64,000 nucleotides of DNA from Bacteroidota bacterium (GCA_029564935.1 JAKQPD010000058.1:1-64000), one strand, 5' to 3'. Shown: positions 29,096 through 38,766, counted from the first letter of the stretch. The notes: generated from the letters alone by a model not told the origin. A program made the numbers and translations.

Positions 29096-30874
29096 ATGGA
29101 AGACATAAAGAACCTGAAGAGTGGTGAATTTCTGGTGGCAGAAACAAATCCTGAAAGTATTTTCATTCCTGAGGAATTCAGTGAGGAACAGCGGATGATA
29201 GCACAGACATGTCAGGATTTTCTCAACACGGAGGTATATCCGAAGATGACTGAACTTGAGAAGGGCAACCGGGAACTGATGAAGGAAGTACTGAAGAAAG
29301 CCGGTGCGCTTGGCCTGATGGGGATCTCCATACCGGAAGAGTACGGAGGTTTCGGACAATCATTCGTTACGCAAATGCTTGTTGCAGAAACAACGGGAGC
29401 GGGATATTCATTTTCTGTCGCCTTTATGGCTCATTGCGGAATAGGTACACTTCCTATACTTTATTACGGAAATAAATATCAGCGCGATAAATACATTCCC
29501 GGCCTTGCATCAGGCGAACTCATCGGTTCATATTGCCTCACAGAACCGGGCGCAGGTAGTGACGCAAATTCCGGGAAGACTAATGCCAGATTATCCGACG
29601 ATGGTAAATTCTATATCCTGAACGGCCAGAAAATGTGGATCACAAATGCAGGATTTGCAGATACTCAGGTTGTATTTGCCAAGATTGACAACGACAGGGT
29701 ACTGAGCGCTTTTATAGTTGAATCCGCTTCACCCGGATTAGTCATTGGTCCCGATGAACACAAAATGGGAATAAAAGGCTCTTCCACAGCCCAGATATAC
29801 TATAATGATGTTAAAGTTCCGGTTGAAAATCTCCTGGGTAAACGGGGAGAAGGCTTCAGGATAGCTCTGAGCATCCTTCATATGGGCAGGATCAAGCTTG
29901 GGGCAAATGTCCTTGGCGCTGCTAAAAAAGCTATAAATGATTCAGTAAAATATGCCAGCGAAAGGAAGCAGTTCGGTGTGTTCATTTCAACATTTGGAGC
30001 TATTAAGCATAAACTTGCTGAGCAGGTTATCAGGTTGTTCGCATGCGAATCGGCCGTATACAGGGTAAGCAGGGATATTGATGACCTTATCACCAGACTG
30101 AAATCTGACAGCGGAGACACCGGACGGGCAACTATAGAAGCAATAAGCCATTATGCTGTCGAGGCAGCCATTCTTAAGGTTGTCGGATCCGAAATGCTTG
30201 ATTTTGTCGCTGATGAAGCTGTACAGATACACGGAGGTATGGGCTACTCGGCAGAGATGGACGTTGAAAGGAATTACCGCGATTCGAGAATAAACAGGAT
30301 ATTCGAGGGAACCAATGAGATCAACCGCCTTCTTGTAGCCGATACTGCTATGAAACGTGCAATGAAAGGTGATTTTGACCTGTTTGGTAAAGCAGCGGAA
30401 CTATACGAAAACCTTAATAAAATAACTGAAACCGGAATTCCCGGGGAAAGTTATTTTGAAGAAAAATCAGGATATATATCCGCTTTCAAAAAGCTGATCC
30501 TCATTTGTGTCCATGTTGCTGTCAAAAAATTCGGAAAGAGCCTGGTGAGTGAACAGGAGGTCATGATAAATATTACTAACATGATGATGGAGACCTATCT
30601 TTCCGAATCTCTTGCTCTCAGGATACAGAAGCTTAATTCACTCAGGGACAATATTTCTGTTTACAGAGACATTCTTGACGTGAACCTTTATGATGCTTCA
30701 CATAGTATAAGGAAATCAGCTTTCGACGCCATCAGTTCATTTGTTCAGGGAGACGAAGCTGAGCAGCTTTTAAAAGCTGCAGATATACTTACCAGGGTCA
30801 ATGGTGTGAATGTTAAAGATGCCCGTCGAAGGATTGCTGATAAGCTTATTGAGGATAATTGCTATAAGTTCTGA
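29096..30874 (+). CDS. acyl-CoA dehydrogenase
   Basis: GSYCLTEPGAGSDANS, MWITNAGFAD, QIHGGMGYSAEMDVERNYRDSRINRIFEGTNEINR; C-terminal extension. Confidence 0.95.
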   Translation: MEDIKNLKSGEFLVAETNPESIFIPEEFSEEQRMIAQTCQDFLNTEVYPKMTELEKGNRELMKEVLKKAGALGLMGISIPEEYGGFGQSFVTQMLVAETTGAGYSFSVAFMAHCGIGTLPILYYGNKYQRDKYIPGLASGELIGSYCLTEPGAGSDANSGKTNARLSDDGKFYILNGQKMWITNAGFADTQVVFAKIDNDRVLSAFIVESASPGLVIGPDEHKMGIKGSSTAQIYYNDVKVPVENLLGKRGEGFRIALSILHMGRIKLGANVLGAAKKAINDSVKYASERKQFGVFISTFGAIKHKLAEQVIRLFACESAVYRVSRDIDDLITRLKSDSGDTGRATIEAISHYAVEAAILKVVGSEMLDFVADEAVQIHGGMGYSAEMDVERNYRDSRINRIFEGTNEINRLLVADTAMKRAMKGDFDLFGKAAELYENLNKITETGIPGESYFEEKSGYISAFKKLILICVHVAVKKFGKSLVSEQEVMINITNMMMETYLSESLALRIQKLNSLRDNISVYRDILDVNLYDASHSIRKSAFDAISSFVQGDEAEQLLKAADILTRVNGVNVKDARRRIADKLIEDNCYKF

Positions 30875-30976
30875 ATATGACAAAAAGCATACCGGCAGGG
30901 GTAAAATTAAGATCGTTTATTATGGTTAATTTGTTTTGACTAATATCTTTGTGGTAAATAACGAATATACCTACTA

Positions 30977-31357
30977 ATGGAATTTTTAAACAACCTGAAA
31001 AAGCCCGGTATTGTAGTTTTTACCATTCTTGCAGGGATCATTATTCTTGCTTCATGCGAAAAATATTCATTCAGGGTTGAGACTGTCGATCCGGTCGATT
31101 CAGTTCATTTTAAAACGGTAATTCAGCCCCTTCTTGACAATAAATGTACAAATTGTCACGGAGGTTCACGGGAACCGGATCTTCGTTCGGCATATTCTTA
31201 TGAATCACTTACAACCGGCGGATATGTAACCCTTCCGGCAGATAAAAGCAAGCTTTATACGAAGGTGATCTCCAGCGGGCATGCCTCATTCACTCTTCCG
31301 GAAGAAAAACTCAGGATACTCTACTGGATCTCCCAGGGCGCAAAAAACAATAAATGA
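30977..31357 (+). CDS. monoheme c-type cytochrome lipoprotein
   Basis: Lipobox-like ILASCEK; heme motif CTNCH. Confidence 0.85.
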   Translation: MEFLNNLKKPGIVVFTILAGIIILASCEKYSFRVETVDPVDSVHFKTVIQPLLDNKCTNCHGGSREPDLRSAYSYESLTTGGYVTLPADKSKLYTKVISSGHASFTLPEEKLRILYWISQGAKNNK

Positions 31358-31383
31358 ACTAAAACCTAACCATACCGGATCAA

Positions 31384-32247
31384 ATGAAAAAGATTTTTTT
31401 AGTATTTACATTATCAGCCGTGATGGCAACTCTTTCAGGGCAGGAAGAGAGTCAGACCAAGGCAGAACCCAAACCTGTAAGATTTACATTCGGGACCGGT
31501 TTGCTTATTGATAACCAGACAATAATGTCGCCATTCAAAGGGGGGCTTGAACTTGAAATCCATCACAGGTTCAGTCTTATCGAAAACATTGACAATCTCT
31601 TTGGGATTTATGGAGCAGCCAATACGAGGCTCGGACTAAATTATGGTATAACTGACAGGCTAATGGTTGGAGCAGGGACTACTAAAGATTACAAGCTTCA
31701 GGATATACAGTGGAAGTATCTGATCCTTCGTCAGATGGATGATAACAGCATGCCCGTTTCCCTTTCATATTACGGTAATATGGTTCTCGACCTCAGGGAG
31801 GATGCTGCCTTCGGCCCAGAGGCTTCTTACAGGCATATACACAGGTTATCCTATTTCACCCAGTTTATACTTGCACGGAAAATGACTGAAAAGATCTCTC
31901 TTCAGATTGCACCGTCGGTTATTTACTTTAATTCAGTACCACGATACAGCGATACTGAAGGGTATAAGAACTTCAACTTCGGTCTGTCTGCAGGCGGTCG
32001 TGTGAATTTCTTCAGAGACCACTGCCTGATATTTGAATACGACCAGCTACTGACAAAACAGGAACTGGATGTACAGCCAAAGCCTAATCTTTCAATCGGC
32101 TGGGAGATTGGAACAGCAACTCACTGTTTCCAGCTCTTTGTTGCCAACTATTCACAGATAATAAATCAGCGCAACCTGGTCTTTAACACAAATGATTTTT
32201 CGAATGGAGATTATCTGGCAGGATTCAACATTACTGTCAGATTTTAA
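31384..32247 (+). CDS. DUF5777-like beta-barrel protein
   Basis: Signal peptide; TGLLIDNQTIMSPFKGGLELEIHHRFS; terminal GFNITVRF; flanked by cytochrome genes. Confidence 0.7.
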   Translation: MKKIFLVFTLSAVMATLSGQEESQTKAEPKPVRFTFGTGLLIDNQTIMSPFKGGLELEIHHRFSLIENIDNLFGIYGAANTRLGLNYGITDRLMVGAGTTKDYKLQDIQWKYLILRQMDDNSMPVSLSYYGNMVLDLREDAAFGPEASYRHIHRLSYFTQFILARKMTEKISLQIAPSVIYFNSVPRYSDTEGYKNFNFGLSAGGRVNFFRDHCLIFEYDQLLTKQELDVQPKPNLSIGWEIGTATHCFQLFVANYSQIINQRNLVFNTNDFSNGDYLAGFNITVRF

Positions 32248-32258
32248 TATATACCGGA

Positions 32259-33251
32259 ATGAATTCCCTGTATACCAGAATACTGGTGATTATTTGTTTC
32301 AGCCTGCCGGTACAACTGTCATCTGCCATAAACTGGTCCACACCGAATGCTCAGGAAACAGATACCGGAACCTATGTCTCACCGTTTGCTGAAGCCAATG
32401 AAACATGCTTTAAATGTCACGGGCATGAGAAATATGAATATTCAAACGACCTGCTGGGTACCAAGGTCAGAGCTCTGATGTGCTCCGAGCGTATTATTAA
32501 ACGGGAAGAATTTTATATATCTAATCATAAAAGTTTTGCATGTATCGATTGTCATTCAGCAGAATACGATACTTTTCCTCATCCCGGGGAGCTGAGGATG
32601 GAATTGAAATATAATTGTCTCGACTGTCACGGTGGTGACGATATGTATTCCAGCTTCAATTTTGAAAAGATCGATGCAGATTACCGTAAAAGCACCCATT
32701 TCAAGCTTGAGGAGGAGGGCTTTACGTGCTGGAAATGTCATGATCCGCATACTTACAGGATTAATATAAGGAACAGTAAGAACCTGAAGGAAACCATTCT
32801 TTATGATAATGCCATCTGTCTGAATTGCCATTCAGATTTCAGCAGGTTTCAGCTTCTTTCCGACCGTGATGAGATAAACCTGATGGAAACACACAACTGG
32901 CTCCCCGATCAGACTGCTCATTTCAGAAGTGTCAGATGTATTGAATGTCATACACAGCTCAACGACAGCTTGCTGGTCTCACATCTGGTACTTCCGAAAG
33001 ACAAAGCTGTTAAACTATGCAATGAATGTCATTCTAAGAATTCGATGCTTATGGTCTCCCTGTATAAATACCAGTCGATGGAACAGCGACGCGACGGATT
33101 CCTTAACGGGATAATACTGAATGAGTCCTATGTGATCGGAGCAAACCGGAATGCATATCTCGGTATTGCGAGTATTGTGATATTCGGAATGGTTACACTT
33201 GCTATACTGGTACATATATTTTTCAGAATAAGAAGAAAATATAATAAATAA
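32259..33251 (+). CDS. heptaheme membrane-anchored c-type cytochrome
   Basis: Seven CXXCH motifs: CFKCH, CIDCH, CLDCH, CWKCH, CLNCH, CIECH, CNECH; signal peptide and C-terminal TM. Confidence 0.93.
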   Translation: MNSLYTRILVIICFSLPVQLSSAINWSTPNAQETDTGTYVSPFAEANETCFKCHGHEKYEYSNDLLGTKVRALMCSERIIKREEFYISNHKSFACIDCHSAEYDTFPHPGELRMELKYNCLDCHGGDDMYSSFNFEKIDADYRKSTHFKLEEEGFTCWKCHDPHTYRINIRNSKNLKETILYDNAICLNCHSDFSRFQLLSDRDEINLMETHNWLPDQTAHFRSVRCIECHTQLNDSLLVSHLVLPKDKAVKLCNECHSKNSMLMVSLYKYQSMEQRRDGFLNGIILNESYVIGANRNAYLGIASIVIFGMVTLAILVHIFFRIRRKYNK

Positions 33252-33258
33252 AATAAAA

Positions 33259-33876
33259 ATGTATTTATATCCGGTCTGGATAAGATTATGGCATGCCCTG
33301 AATGCACTTCTGATCATAATACTGATCATTACAGGCATCAGCATGCAATATACCGATAAGGACAGTTCCATATTTATAGTGAATTTTGCAGGTGCTGTAA
33401 AGTGGCATAACATTGCCGCCTCGGTATTAACAGTGAGCTATATCTTTTTTATTGTAATGAACATTGTCACAGGTAACGGTAAGTATTACAGGATAAGCAG
33501 AAAGAACTTCTTCGGGGATCTTGTTAAGCAAATGAAATATTATGCTTACGGGATGTTTAAAGGTGAAAAACATCCTTTTCCGGTTACTATGGAAAGCAAG
33601 TTCAACCCTATGCAAAAACTTACCTATGTCCTGATAATGTATGTAGGGTTGCCGCTAATAATCATTTCAGGTATCGGACTGATGTTCCCGGAAGTCACAA
33701 TTAAAAGGGTTTTTGGAATAAGCGGACTGATCCTTACCGATATCCTTCATATTACAATGGGATTCCTGGTTTCGTTATTCCTCGTAATACATATCTATAC
33801 ATGTACCCTCGGTCATAAGCCTGCTTCTCTGTTCAGGAGCCTGCTTTCGGGTTATCATGAGCCGGAAGAAGAGTGA
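33259..33876 (+). CDS. membrane cytochrome b (b561/formate dehydrogenase gamma-like)
   Basis: Four TM segments with His residues (RLWHALNALL, VKWHNIAAS, LHITMGFLVSLFLVIHIYT). Confidence 0.85.
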   Translation: MYLYPVWIRLWHALNALLIIILIITGISMQYTDKDSSIFIVNFAGAVKWHNIAASVLTVSYIFFIVMNIVTGNGKYYRISRKNFFGDLVKQMKYYAYGMFKGEKHPFPVTMESKFNPMQKLTYVLIMYVGLPLIIISGIGLMFPEVTIKRVFGISGLILTDILHITMGFLVSLFLVIHIYTCTLGHKPASLFRSLLSGYHEPEEE

Positions 33877-33929
33877 GTACAAAAATTTGCATGATATTTG
33901 TAATAATAATCAAAAATAAATTTTTTACT

Positions 33930-34343
33930 ATGAAGAGAAACAAATCAATTATTGCAACTGCCGTTCTGTTTATGAGCATTTCGCTTATATCGATCAATGC
34001 ATTTGGCCAGCAGCAGGTTAAGCCATGGCCGGTGCCGGATGAATTTAAGAATATGAAGAATCCTGTAGCCAAAGGTGAAGCAAGTAACAAGGCAGGCATG
34101 GTCCTTTATACAAAATATTGTGCTTCATGCCATGGGAAGACCGGACTTGGAGATGGTGTAAAATCACGTACCCTTAAAGATTTCGCAGGAGATTTTTCAG
34201 GTTCCTATTATCAGGATCAGACCGACGGGGAGCATTTCTACAAAACCAGGGTCGGAAGGGGTGAGATGCCCAAATATGAAGGCAAACTTACTGATGACGA
34301 TATATGGAACATCGTAAACTACATGCGTACATTCAAAAAATAA
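33930..34343 (+). CDS. monoheme cytochrome c
   Basis: Signal peptide; GMVLYTKYCASCHGKTGLGDG; GRGEMPKYEGKLTDDDIWNIVNYMRTF. Confidence 0.93.
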   Translation: MKRNKSIIATAVLFMSISLISINAFGQQQVKPWPVPDEFKNMKNPVAKGEASNKAGMVLYTKYCASCHGKTGLGDGVKSRTLKDFAGDFSGSYYQDQTDGEHFYKTRVGRGEMPKYEGKLTDDDIWNIVNYMRTFKK

Positions 34344-34366
34344 TACCGCATTCGTCGAAATATCCT

Positions 34367-34393
34367 AGGGCATTGCATTCAATGCCCTTTTTA
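34367..34393 (+). terminator. hairpin/terminator-like sequence after the cytochrome cluster
   Basis: GGGCATTG-CATT-CAATGCCC followed by TTTTT. Confidence 0.6.
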
Positions 34394-34409
34394 CAACCAT
34401 TAAAATGAC

Positions 34410-34437
34410 GTAGGGACATTGCATGCAATGTCCCTAC
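34410..34437. repeat. 28-bp perfect REP-like palindrome
   Basis: GTAGGGACATTGCATGCAATGTCCCTAC. Confidence 0.9.
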
Positions 34438-34472
34438 ATTTTTTTGAAACATATATAAACCGATCAGGTTTG

Positions 34473-35666
34473 TCAGAAAGCTGTAAGAGAATTATCGAGA
34501 AGTGTTTTGATGTAAGGATAGTTATGTACGCCAGTACTTGCATCCCTGACGATCAGCTGGTAATTCAGGATAGCACCGAACTGGGCATTTGTAAGAGCCG
34601 GGAAAGCAGGTGTACCGTTGGACGGATTCTTCCAGTAACCTGTTCTGTTTGACCCGGAATCATAAATATCGAAATATCCATGGTAGAGGCCGTCTTCAGG
34701 ATCTTTCTGAAGAATGTCGTGTCCGTTTCCGAGAGCATTGATCTTATCGACAAGTTCCTTAAGCTTATCGGTTACATAAGTGCGTGCAGCTGTAAGTGTT
34801 GTGTTTGAGGCGTTCATACCTGAATGGCAATTGGTGGTATTACATCCCGAATAGTTCCCTGCCGGGCTGAAAGAATGTCCTCCCGCCAGTCCTGAAGGAG
34901 TTGCCATATGACAGGAAGCGCATGAAGCTTTTGTTGCATGCTGTGAATTTGTATAACCTGAACCGAATTCGATCCCGCCTACCCCTGATGCCATAGCTGC
35001 ATGTGTCCCGTAATGTACTCCCGTCCGGTAACTTATCGATGACATATTATAAGTGGCAGTTGGTTCCGAAACAAGTTTGGAATAATCTATCATCGCCCCT
35101 GATGCAGCTGTTATAGGTCTTGGCTGATGACACCTGGCACAAAGATTTCCTCCGCTCTTTGTGAAGTTTATTGTCTTCGTACCACCCCACATTGTCATTG
35201 GAACAGCAGCAGTAGTCGTTAATGGCAGGAATTCCGTTGCGGCATAATCCTTATGCAAGGAACTGTGGCAGGTAAAACAGTTTATTGGTCCGGGTAATGC
35301 GAGAACTGAAGAACTGGCAACATAATTATTTATGAATTTTGTAGGATCTGAAGGATTTGCAGTAATTGTTGCAGGAGTGTTCTTTGTAACTACATCCAAG
35401 AATCCCTGATGGGAATGGCATGGTGCACAGGCATTTCTGGTTCCCTCCTCAAAAGCTTCGCCTTTATAGTGAAGTGAATATTCGTATTCAAAAGCCTTGG
35501 CCAGTACCACATTGTTGTTGTGGCACAATTTGCACGTTTCGTTGGCGTCTTTGCCGTCAATACCATCGGTCCCATCTGCACCGGAAGGCCCCGCCGGCCC
35601 TTCACAGGACGCAAATAAAAATCCGATGGTAATTATGCAAATTGAAATGTAACCGGTCTTTTTCAT
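34473..35666 (-). CDS. multiheme c-type cytochrome lipoprotein with short collagen-like segment
   Basis: Lipobox FASCEG followed by GPAGPSGADGTDGIDGKD; CKLCH, CAPCH, CFTCH, CARCH, CASCH plus CX4CH (CNTTNCH). Confidence 0.9.
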   Translation of the reverse strand: MKKTGYISICIITIGFLFASCEGPAGPSGADGTDGIDGKDANETCKLCHNNNVVLAKAFEYEYSLHYKGEAFEEGTRNACAPCHSHQGFLDVVTKNTPATITANPSDPTKFINNYVASSSVLALPGPINCFTCHSSLHKDYAATEFLPLTTTAAVPMTMWGGTKTINFTKSGGNLCARCHQPRPITAASGAMIDYSKLVSEPTATYNMSSISYRTGVHYGTHAAMASGVGGIEFGSGYTNSQHATKASCASCHMATPSGLAGGHSFSPAGNYSGCNTTNCHSGMNASNTTLTAARTYVTDKLKELVDKINALGNGHDILQKDPEDGLYHGYFDIYDSGSNRTGYWKNPSNGTPAFPALTNAQFGAILNYQLIVRDASTGVHNYPYIKTLLDNSLTAF

Positions 35667-35848
35667 GATACAACTGTTAAGTATAATTACGGCATGCAAT
35701 CTACAAAAATCTCTGTTTATTTTTTCACAGTTCATATGATAAATGCAATATTAAACATTAAAATTAATTTGATCAATCAGTGTTTCACATATGGAATTGA
35801 TCGAATTTTGTTAGTTTTAATTTTTTCTTTTTTAGAGAATCCGGTATT

Positions 35849-38530
35849 ATGAAAATATTAAAATTCCTGCTTTCACCAGTCTTTATGGGTTCCTTGTTCA
35901 TCATTTTTGCCTTTGCGATGGCAGCTGCCACATTCATTGAAAACGATTATGGTTCAGAAGCTGCCTACGGGATGGTATATGGAACAAGATGGTTTGAACT
36001 TGTCCTTTTCCTGCTTGCTGTCAATCTTACAGGTCAGCTTATAATAAACAGATTATTCAGGAAAAACAAGCTTCCTGTCGCATTGTTCCATCTTGCATTT
36101 ATCCTCATGATCGCCGGAGCCGGTATAACAAGGTATTTCGGATGGGAAGGTATCATGCATATACGTGAAGGTGAATCCTCTGACAAATGTTTTTCAGATG
36201 ATAAATACTTAAGGTATCAGGTCAGAAACAGTTCCGGCGAGATCCTTGCTGAAGAATCAGAAGATTACAATCTTTCTTCATCATCAGCATCCGGCTTCAG
36301 GAAGAAGATCATGGCGGGAGGCAGGGAATATGAACTTGTATTTGCCGGTATGATGTCGGAAACGCCTGTTTTTCATCTTTTCGCAGATGGTAAACCCGAA
36401 ATGATCCTTCTTAAACAGGGGCCGGATGAATCCTTTGTTTCGGGATCATTCAAATCGGATGACATGGAGTTCGAGATAGCATACGGTTCTAATGCAACCT
36501 TACTTCCTTTCAAACTTTTACTCAATGATTTTATCCTCGAAAGATATCCCGGATCAGACAGCCCTTCGGGTTACAGAAGCGACGTAATCCTTATCGATGA
36601 GCCTGAAAATGTAAAAATGCCTTTTGAGATTTATATGAATAATGTCCTTAAATATAAAGGTTACAGGTTTTACCAGTCTTCATATGATCCCGACGAAAAG
36701 GGAACTGTCCTTTCTGTTAACCACGACAGGGCAGGAATGATCGTCACATATACCGGTTATGCCGTTCTTTTTCTTTTTATTGTCCTTTCATTACTTATCA
36801 GAAATTCAAGATTCCGGACAGTTCAGCCGGGATTATGGAATTCATATCTCAGGAAGACCGTTCCGGTAGTTTTATTGATGTTCATGGTTCCCGGACTTAA
36901 TGATATTTCGGCCCAGCATTTCATTCCCGGTAAAAATGCATCGGATGAACTTGGAAAGATACTTGTACAGGATCAGAGAGGCAGAACCAAGCCTCTTTTT
37001 ACCCTGAGCAATGATATAGTCAGGAAGGTGACCGGTGAAAATAAATTTGAAGGATATTCCTCGATGCAGTTTTTCATGGGACTGCTTCTTGACTTTGACC
37101 ACTGGAAGGATCTGCCTTTAATCAAAGTAACAAATAATGAATTACGCAGGAAGATAGGGGTAAGAGGAAGATATGCTGCCTTTTCAGATCTTGTAGATAT
37201 GAGCGGAGGCGGGTCCTATAAGCTTTCAGCTGACGTAAATTCTTCATATTCAAAATCACCGGGGAACAGGAATAAGAAGGATAAAGAGATAATGAAGGTT
37301 GATGAAAGGGTCAATATTCTTTTTATGATCTACAGGGGTGATTTCCTCAGGATGTTTCCCACTAAAGACAGTACCCATACCTGGGGCCCCCCGCATGAAG
37401 CTCTTACGGGGGCTGTGAACAGGGAGGATTCATTATATCTTCAGAATATTGTATCTGCAATGGCACAGGCTGTACAGGCAGATAATACTGTAAGAGCCCG
37501 TCAGGTTGTCTCATCAGTATCATCATATCAGGAAAGACACACAGAGTACCAGCTACCTTCACAATCAAGGGTCAAAGCCGAAATAATTTACTACAAACTT
37601 GCTGTATTTGAAAGACTGTTCCCGTTTTATCTGTCCCTTGGTCTTATCATGATAATCTTACTGATAATTAAGGTCATAAGTAATAATCCGGGAGGATACT
37701 CTCTTATAAAAGTCCTGAGATGGATCCTTCTTGCCGGTTTTATCCTTCATACTTCAGGAATTGCGCTGAGGTGGTATATTGCAGGTCATGCACCTCTGAG
37801 TAATGGATATGAGTCTATGATTTTCATTTCATGGATAACACTTCTTGCCGGGTTCATTTTCAGCCGGAAGTCGGATTTTGCTCTTTCCTCAACCGCAGTT
37901 CTGTCAGGCCTTACCCTTCTGGTGGCACATATGAGCTTTATGGATCCTGAGATCACTAATCTTGTTCCTGTGCTGAAATCATACTGGCTCACTCTTCATG
38001 TTTCAGTAGTTACCGGCAGTTACGGGTTCCTGGGTCTGGGAGCTCTTCTCGGACTTCTTTCATTGGTACTGCTGGTAATGGTTAACGGGAAGAACAGGGA
38101 AAGGATCTCGGGAACAATCGATGAGCTGACAGTTATTAATTACAAAACGCTTACACTCGGATTATATTTTCTTACTATCGGGACCTTTCTTGGCGCCGTA
38201 TGGGCAAATGAATCATGGGGAAGGTACTGGGGCTGGGATCCGAAGGAAACATGGTCGCTGATCACAATAGTTGTTTATACACTGGTCACACACTCAAGAA
38301 TGATACCCGGGATGAAAGATATCTATACATTTAACCTGTTGTCTTTGTTTGCATTCTCATCTGTCCTGATGACATATTTCGGGGTTAATTATTATCTGTC
38401 GGGACTTCATTCCTATGCAGGAGGCGATCCGGTACCGGTACCGGTATTTGTATATGTTACAATAATTTTGCTTGTAACGCTTTCGGTTACGGCATATATA
38501 AGGTATAAGAAATTCAGAACGGGAGAATAG
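35849..38530 (+). CDS. cytochrome c biogenesis protein, ResB-CcsA fusion (CcsBA type)
   Basis: N-terminal ResB-like TM region; C-terminal WGWDPKETWSLITIVVYTLVTHSRM. Confidence 0.93.
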   Translation: MKILKFLLSPVFMGSLFIIFAFAMAAATFIENDYGSEAAYGMVYGTRWFELVLFLLAVNLTGQLIINRLFRKNKLPVALFHLAFILMIAGAGITRYFGWEGIMHIREGESSDKCFSDDKYLRYQVRNSSGEILAEESEDYNLSSSSASGFRKKIMAGGREYELVFAGMMSETPVFHLFADGKPEMILLKQGPDESFVSGSFKSDDMEFEIAYGSNATLLPFKLLLNDFILERYPGSDSPSGYRSDVILIDEPENVKMPFEIYMNNVLKYKGYRFYQSSYDPDEKGTVLSVNHDRAGMIVTYTGYAVLFLFIVLSLLIRNSRFRTVQPGLWNSYLRKTVPVVLLMFMVPGLNDISAQHFIPGKNASDELGKILVQDQRGRTKPLFTLSNDIVRKVTGENKFEGYSSMQFFMGLLLDFDHWKDLPLIKVTNNELRRKIGVRGRYAAFSDLVDMSGGGSYKLSADVNSSYSKSPGNRNKKDKEIMKVDERVNILFMIYRGDFLRMFPTKDSTHTWGPPHEALTGAVNREDSLYLQNIVSAMAQAVQADNTVRARQVVSSVSSYQERHTEYQLPSQSRVKAEIIYYKLAVFERLFPFYLSLGLIMIILLIIKVISNNPGGYSLIKVLRWILLAGFILHTSGIALRWYIAGHAPLSNGYESMIFISWITLLAGFIFSRKSDFALSSTAVLSGLTLLVAHMSFMDPEITNLVPVLKSYWLTLHVSVVTGSYGFLGLGALLGLLSLVLLVMVNGKNRERISGTIDELTVINYKTLTLGLYFLTIGTFLGAVWANESWGRYWGWDPKETWSLITIVVYTLVTHSRMIPGMKDIYTFNLLSLFAFSSVLMTYFGVNYYLSGLHSYAGGDPVPVPVFVYVTIILLVTLSVTAYIRYKKFRTGE

Positions 38531-38574
38531 GCAAGAGGAGTAATCGTTAGTAAGAATTGTGGCTAAAGAGGGTT

Positions 38575-38623
38575 GGGATTACCAATTGAGTTCCGCAAGT
38601 GGCGGAACTCAATTGGTGATCCC
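38575..38623. repeat. long near-perfect hairpin
   Basis: ACCAATTGAGTTCCGC (38581-38596)-AAGTG-GCGGAACTCAATTGGT (38602-38617), extended to ~22 bp by GGGATT/GATCCC with one G-T-type mismatch. Confidence 0.9.
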
Positions 38624-38639
38624 CGGGGGGGAGAACCAT

Positions 38640-38766
38640 CAAAAATAAAAAGTCTGTCCCGGCTGGCGCCGGGCCAGCCATATTTTTTTTAATCGCTTCC
38701 AAAAGCAAGCTTTTGTCGCTATTAAAAAAATATGGCTGTCGCTACGCGTCAGCCTTTTTATTTTTG
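38640..38766. repeat. nested cloverleaf-like inverted repeat next to tRNA-His
   Basis: Outer arms CAAAAATAAAAAG (38640-38652)/CTTTTTATTTTTG (38754-38766); hairpin GGCTGGC-GCCGG-GCCAGCC (38661-38679); inner AGCCATATTTTTTT../..AAAAAAATATGGCT arms; central AAAAGC-AA-GCTTTT; third hairpin GGCTG..CAGCC. Confidence 0.85.
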
